A stretch of 7,275 nt of DNA from an uncultured Veillonella sp. GTDB lineage: Bacteria > Bacillota_C > Negativicutes > Veillonellales > Veillonellaceae. The position numbers and the translations under genes are program-made. Of this stretch, positions 6,215-7,275 are shown in pieces. Within the stretch, counting starts at the first letter, position 1. Each line of letters starts with the position of its first letter. Where the stretch lies: NCBI GenBank assembly GCA_900765235.1, contig CAAFRK010000220.1, positions 1 to 7,275 on the forward strand. The letters are read 5' to 3'. Below the pieces are notes generated by a model. It was not told where the DNA came from. It did not search any database and worked only from the letters and a program-made list of their open reading frames with translations.

Positions 6215-6310
6215 AGTACTTACTGTAAGAATATATTGTACTTACAGGTATGTTTAATATAAATCTGTACTTACAGGTTGTTAGTTTAGTTAGTGTCGTA
6301 CTTACAGGTT
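6215..6310. repeat. Four ACTT-centred repeats downstream of rubrerythrin
   Basis: GTACTTAC occurs at 6216, 6238, 6267 and 6298. The last three extend to GTACTTACAGGT; the first reads GTACTTACTGTA. Each is a small palindrome around ACTT: AGT-ACTT-ACT (6215-6224), TGT-ACTT-ACA (6237-6246), a 7-bp-armed copy with one wobble (6262-6279) and GT-ACTT-AC (6298-6305). Start-to-start spacing is 22, 29 and 31 bases. The last copy overlaps the rubrerythrin stop codon (6309-6311, minus strand). All four would be in the 3' end of the rubrerythrin mRNA, before the terminator. The 8-mer otherwise occurs in the window only at 6869 and 7035, upstream of the same gene. Confidence 0.85.
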
Positions 6311-6854
6311 AGATGGATTCCACGAAACGGTGGAAGAAAGCTTGTGGGTGAGCACATACTGGGCAAAGTTTTGGAGCTTCTTCACCAACATGTACGTAAC
6401 CGCAGTTAGCACAGATCCAAGCAACTGGTTCGTCGTTGTGGAATACTTTGTTACCAGATACTTGAGCTGCTAATGCAAGGTAACGAGCTTCATGACGAGC
6501 TTCGATTTTACCAACTTCGCGCATTTGGTAAGCGATTTTAGCAAAGCCTTCTTTTTCAGCTTCGTCAGCGAATTCTTTGTACATTGTAGTGTGTTCGTAG
6601 TTTTCACCAGCTGCTGCATCACGAAGGTTAGCTTCGATATCGGAAGATACATCGCCACCATGAAGAGCTTTGAACCACAATTTAGCATGTGCGGATTCGT
6701 TGTGAGCTGTTTCTTCGAAATAATCAGCGATTTCGTTCATGCCAGCTTTACGAGCTGCTGCTGCGTAGAAAGTATATTTTTGGAATGCTTGGGATTCGCC
6801 AGCGAATGCTGCTTGAAGATTTTTTTCAGTGTTAGAACCTTTTAATTCTGCCAT
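6309..6854 (-). CDS. rbr: Rubrerythrin (peroxide-scavenging diiron protein with rubredoxin domain)
   Basis: This 181-residue cytosolic protein reduces hydrogen peroxide to water in anaerobes, with electrons from a rubredoxin or NAD(P)H:rubredoxin reductase. The N-terminal four-helix domain (about 1-135) shows the diiron ligand motifs AGESQA (Glu20), HNESAHA (Glu53, His56), GENYEH (Glu84, Glu87) and KIEARHE (Glu118, His121). The C-terminal rubredoxin-like domain carries CANCGY (Cys148, Cys151) and CPVC (Cys164, Cys167), which bind the Fe(SCys)4 centre. The length is normal for a classical rubrerythrin. The ATG at 6852-6854 follows AAAGGAG (6868-6862, minus strand) with good spacing. It is a single-gene unit facing the thiamine operon and sharing its terminator. 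ACTT-centred repeats flank it on both sides, one touching its ribosome site and one its stop codon, which is the main oddity here. Confidence 0.97.
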   Translation of the reverse strand: MAELKGSNTEKNLQAAFAGESQAFQKYTFYAAAARKAGMNEIADYFEETAHNESAHAKLWFKALHGGDVSSDIEANLRDAAAGENYEHTTMYKEFADEAEKEGFAKIAYQMREVGKIEARHEARYLALAAQVSGNKVFHNDEPVAWICANCGYVHVGEEAPKLCPVCAHPQAFFHRFVESI

Positions 6855-6865
6855 TTTAATACTCC

Positions 6866-7111
6866 TTTGTACTTACGAAAATTTTCAAATTTGTTACTTA
6901 ACTTATATATTCATAACCACTTGGTTGTGAATGCAAATAATAGAATACTTATTCTACAATTTTCGTGGGCGACTTCGCCTTAGTAAGAAAACTTATTCTT
7001 AGATTAAATAGACACTTGCCTAACTCTTAAAATAGTACTTACTGATTTGTGTTTTTCGGCACTTGCCGTCTTAACAGTTTTATATACAATGTGTTATCCG
7101 TATACTTAACG
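6866..7111. repeat. Array of ten inverted repeats with an invariant ACTT centre, upstream of rubrerythrin
   Basis: Units on the + strand: 6866-6879 TTTGT-ACTT-ACGAA; 6893-6902 GTT-ACTT-AAC; 6908-6933 (11-bp arms, two wobbles, core AACC-ACTT-GGTT); 6941-6956 TAGAAT-ACTT-ATTCTA; 6968-6979 GGCG-ACTT-CGCC; 6984-7001 TAAGAAA-ACTT-ATTCTTA (one A-A mismatch next to the centre); 7009-7022 TAGAC-ACTT-GCCTA (one mismatch); 7034-7043 AGT-ACTT-ACT; 7057-7068 CGGC-ACTT-GCCG; 7099-7111 CGTAT-ACTT-AACG (one bulged A). Centre-to-centre distances are 25, 23, 28, 25, 19, 23, 23, 24 and 43. ACTT occurs 11 times on this strand here, and 10 of the 11 sit between complementary arms. Arms are unrelated in sequence between most units, so this is neither a tandem repeat nor a CRISPR. 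Function is unknown: loop-recognised RNA hairpins or DNA operator sites are both possible. Confidence 0.85.
6902..6931 (-). promoter_or_regulatory. Possible promoter for rubrerythrin
   Basis: On the minus strand, TTCACA (6931-6926, 5/6) is followed after 18 bases by TATAAG (6907-6902, 5/6). The start would fall near 6895, about 40 bases before the ATG. The longest ACTT-centred palindrome (6908-6933) covers the whole spacer and the -35, and the unit at 6893-6902 covers the start site. If this promoter is right, most of the array is DNA upstream of transcription; a promoter further right would instead put it in the 5' leader. I saw no better candidate further right. Confidence 0.4.
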
Positions 7112-7275
7112 AATAATCATTGTTGACTATATTGTAACATACTAAATGAGAAATGCAAGTGTTTTTGTAAAATTTATTTCGAAAATTTTCTAAATGATAA
7201 ATATTATCAATGTAGTAAAAATGCGGTTTCTTAAAGACTGAATAGTATAGGATTTGTAAAAAAAGCTAATCTTGA
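7112..7275. other. Non-coding remainder at the right end
   Basis: This very AT-rich stretch has no open frame with a ribosome site on either strand. Apart from the Fur-like box, it contains GAAAATTTTC preceded by C (7180-7190), an 11-base copy of 6876-6886. It is probably the upstream region of a gene beyond the window. No tRNA, terminator or further ACTT-centred unit was found in it. Confidence 0.5.
7195..7209. promoter_or_regulatory. Fur-family (7-1-7) operator-like palindrome
   Basis: TGATAAATATTATCA matches the Bacillus-type Fur box TGATAATNATTATCA at 13 of 14 defined positions. It is a perfect 6-bp inverted repeat around ATA. It lies about 340 bases upstream of rubrerythrin and is more likely to serve a gene beyond the right edge. 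PerR and Zur use related boxes; the terminal TGA/TCA favours Fur. Confidence 0.5.

Noticed and set aside
6215..6310. DNA uptake sequence for natural competence
   Set aside because: Only six GTACTTAC copies are seen and all are confined to the rbr neighbourhood, whereas uptake words are scattered across genomes. Genome-wide counting could reopen this.
6492..6845. 117-codon + strand open frame opposite rubrerythrin
   Set aside because: It lies wholly antisense to a confident gene, is rich in Phe, Ser and Cys as expected for a reverse-frame shadow, and has no ribosome site.
6215..7111. CRISPR array near rubrerythrin
   Set aside because: The shared core is only 4 bases upstream and about 12 downstream, intervals are 19-31 bp, the arms vary between units, and there is no cas gene. 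This does not fit repeat-spacer architecture.

Overview
The window looks like chromosomal DNA from an anaerobic, fairly AT-rich low-GC Gram-positive relative. The best fit is the Negativicutes, most likely Veillonella. That placement is an inference from the look of the proteins (short ModC, CytX/ThiW thiamine salvage, rubrerythrin) and the strong AGGAGG-type ribosome sites; no search was run.

Layout. (1) 1-1634, + strand: the end of a molybdate-binding protein (modA), a hairpin terminator, then modB and modC, giving a molybdate ABC importer. A perfect 17-bp bidirectional terminator separates modC from the convergent cytX. (2) 1689-6123: a thiamine precursor salvage locus built as two divergent units. 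Leftward is cytX (hydroxymethylpyrimidine permease). Rightward is thiW (thiazole ECF S-component), thiD and a fused thiM-thiE. Each unit has its own promoter, its own TPP riboswitch and its own intrinsic terminator in the leader; the two promoters sit back to back between about 3041 and 3106. Together the products import HMP and hydroxyethylthiazole, phosphorylate both and join them into thiamine phosphate. No de novo genes (thiC, thiG) and no thiL are in view. (3) 6166-6199: a bidirectional terminator shared with the leftward rubrerythrin gene (6309-6854). (4) 6855-7275: 421 bases without a gene.

The most unusual structure surrounds the rubrerythrin gene. Upstream (6866-7111) there are ten small inverted repeats, all centred on the same four bases, ACTT (AAGT on the rubrerythrin strand). 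Their arms differ in sequence from unit to unit but stay self-complementary, and the centres are spaced 19-28 bp apart with one double-length gap. Four more ACTT-centred units (6215-6310) lie just after the gene, three of them sharing GTACTTACAGGT. A constant centre with changing but complementary arms suggests a family of hairpins recognised by their loop, or an unusual set of operators. I do not recognise it as a described element. A near-perfect Fur-type box lies further right at 7195-7209.
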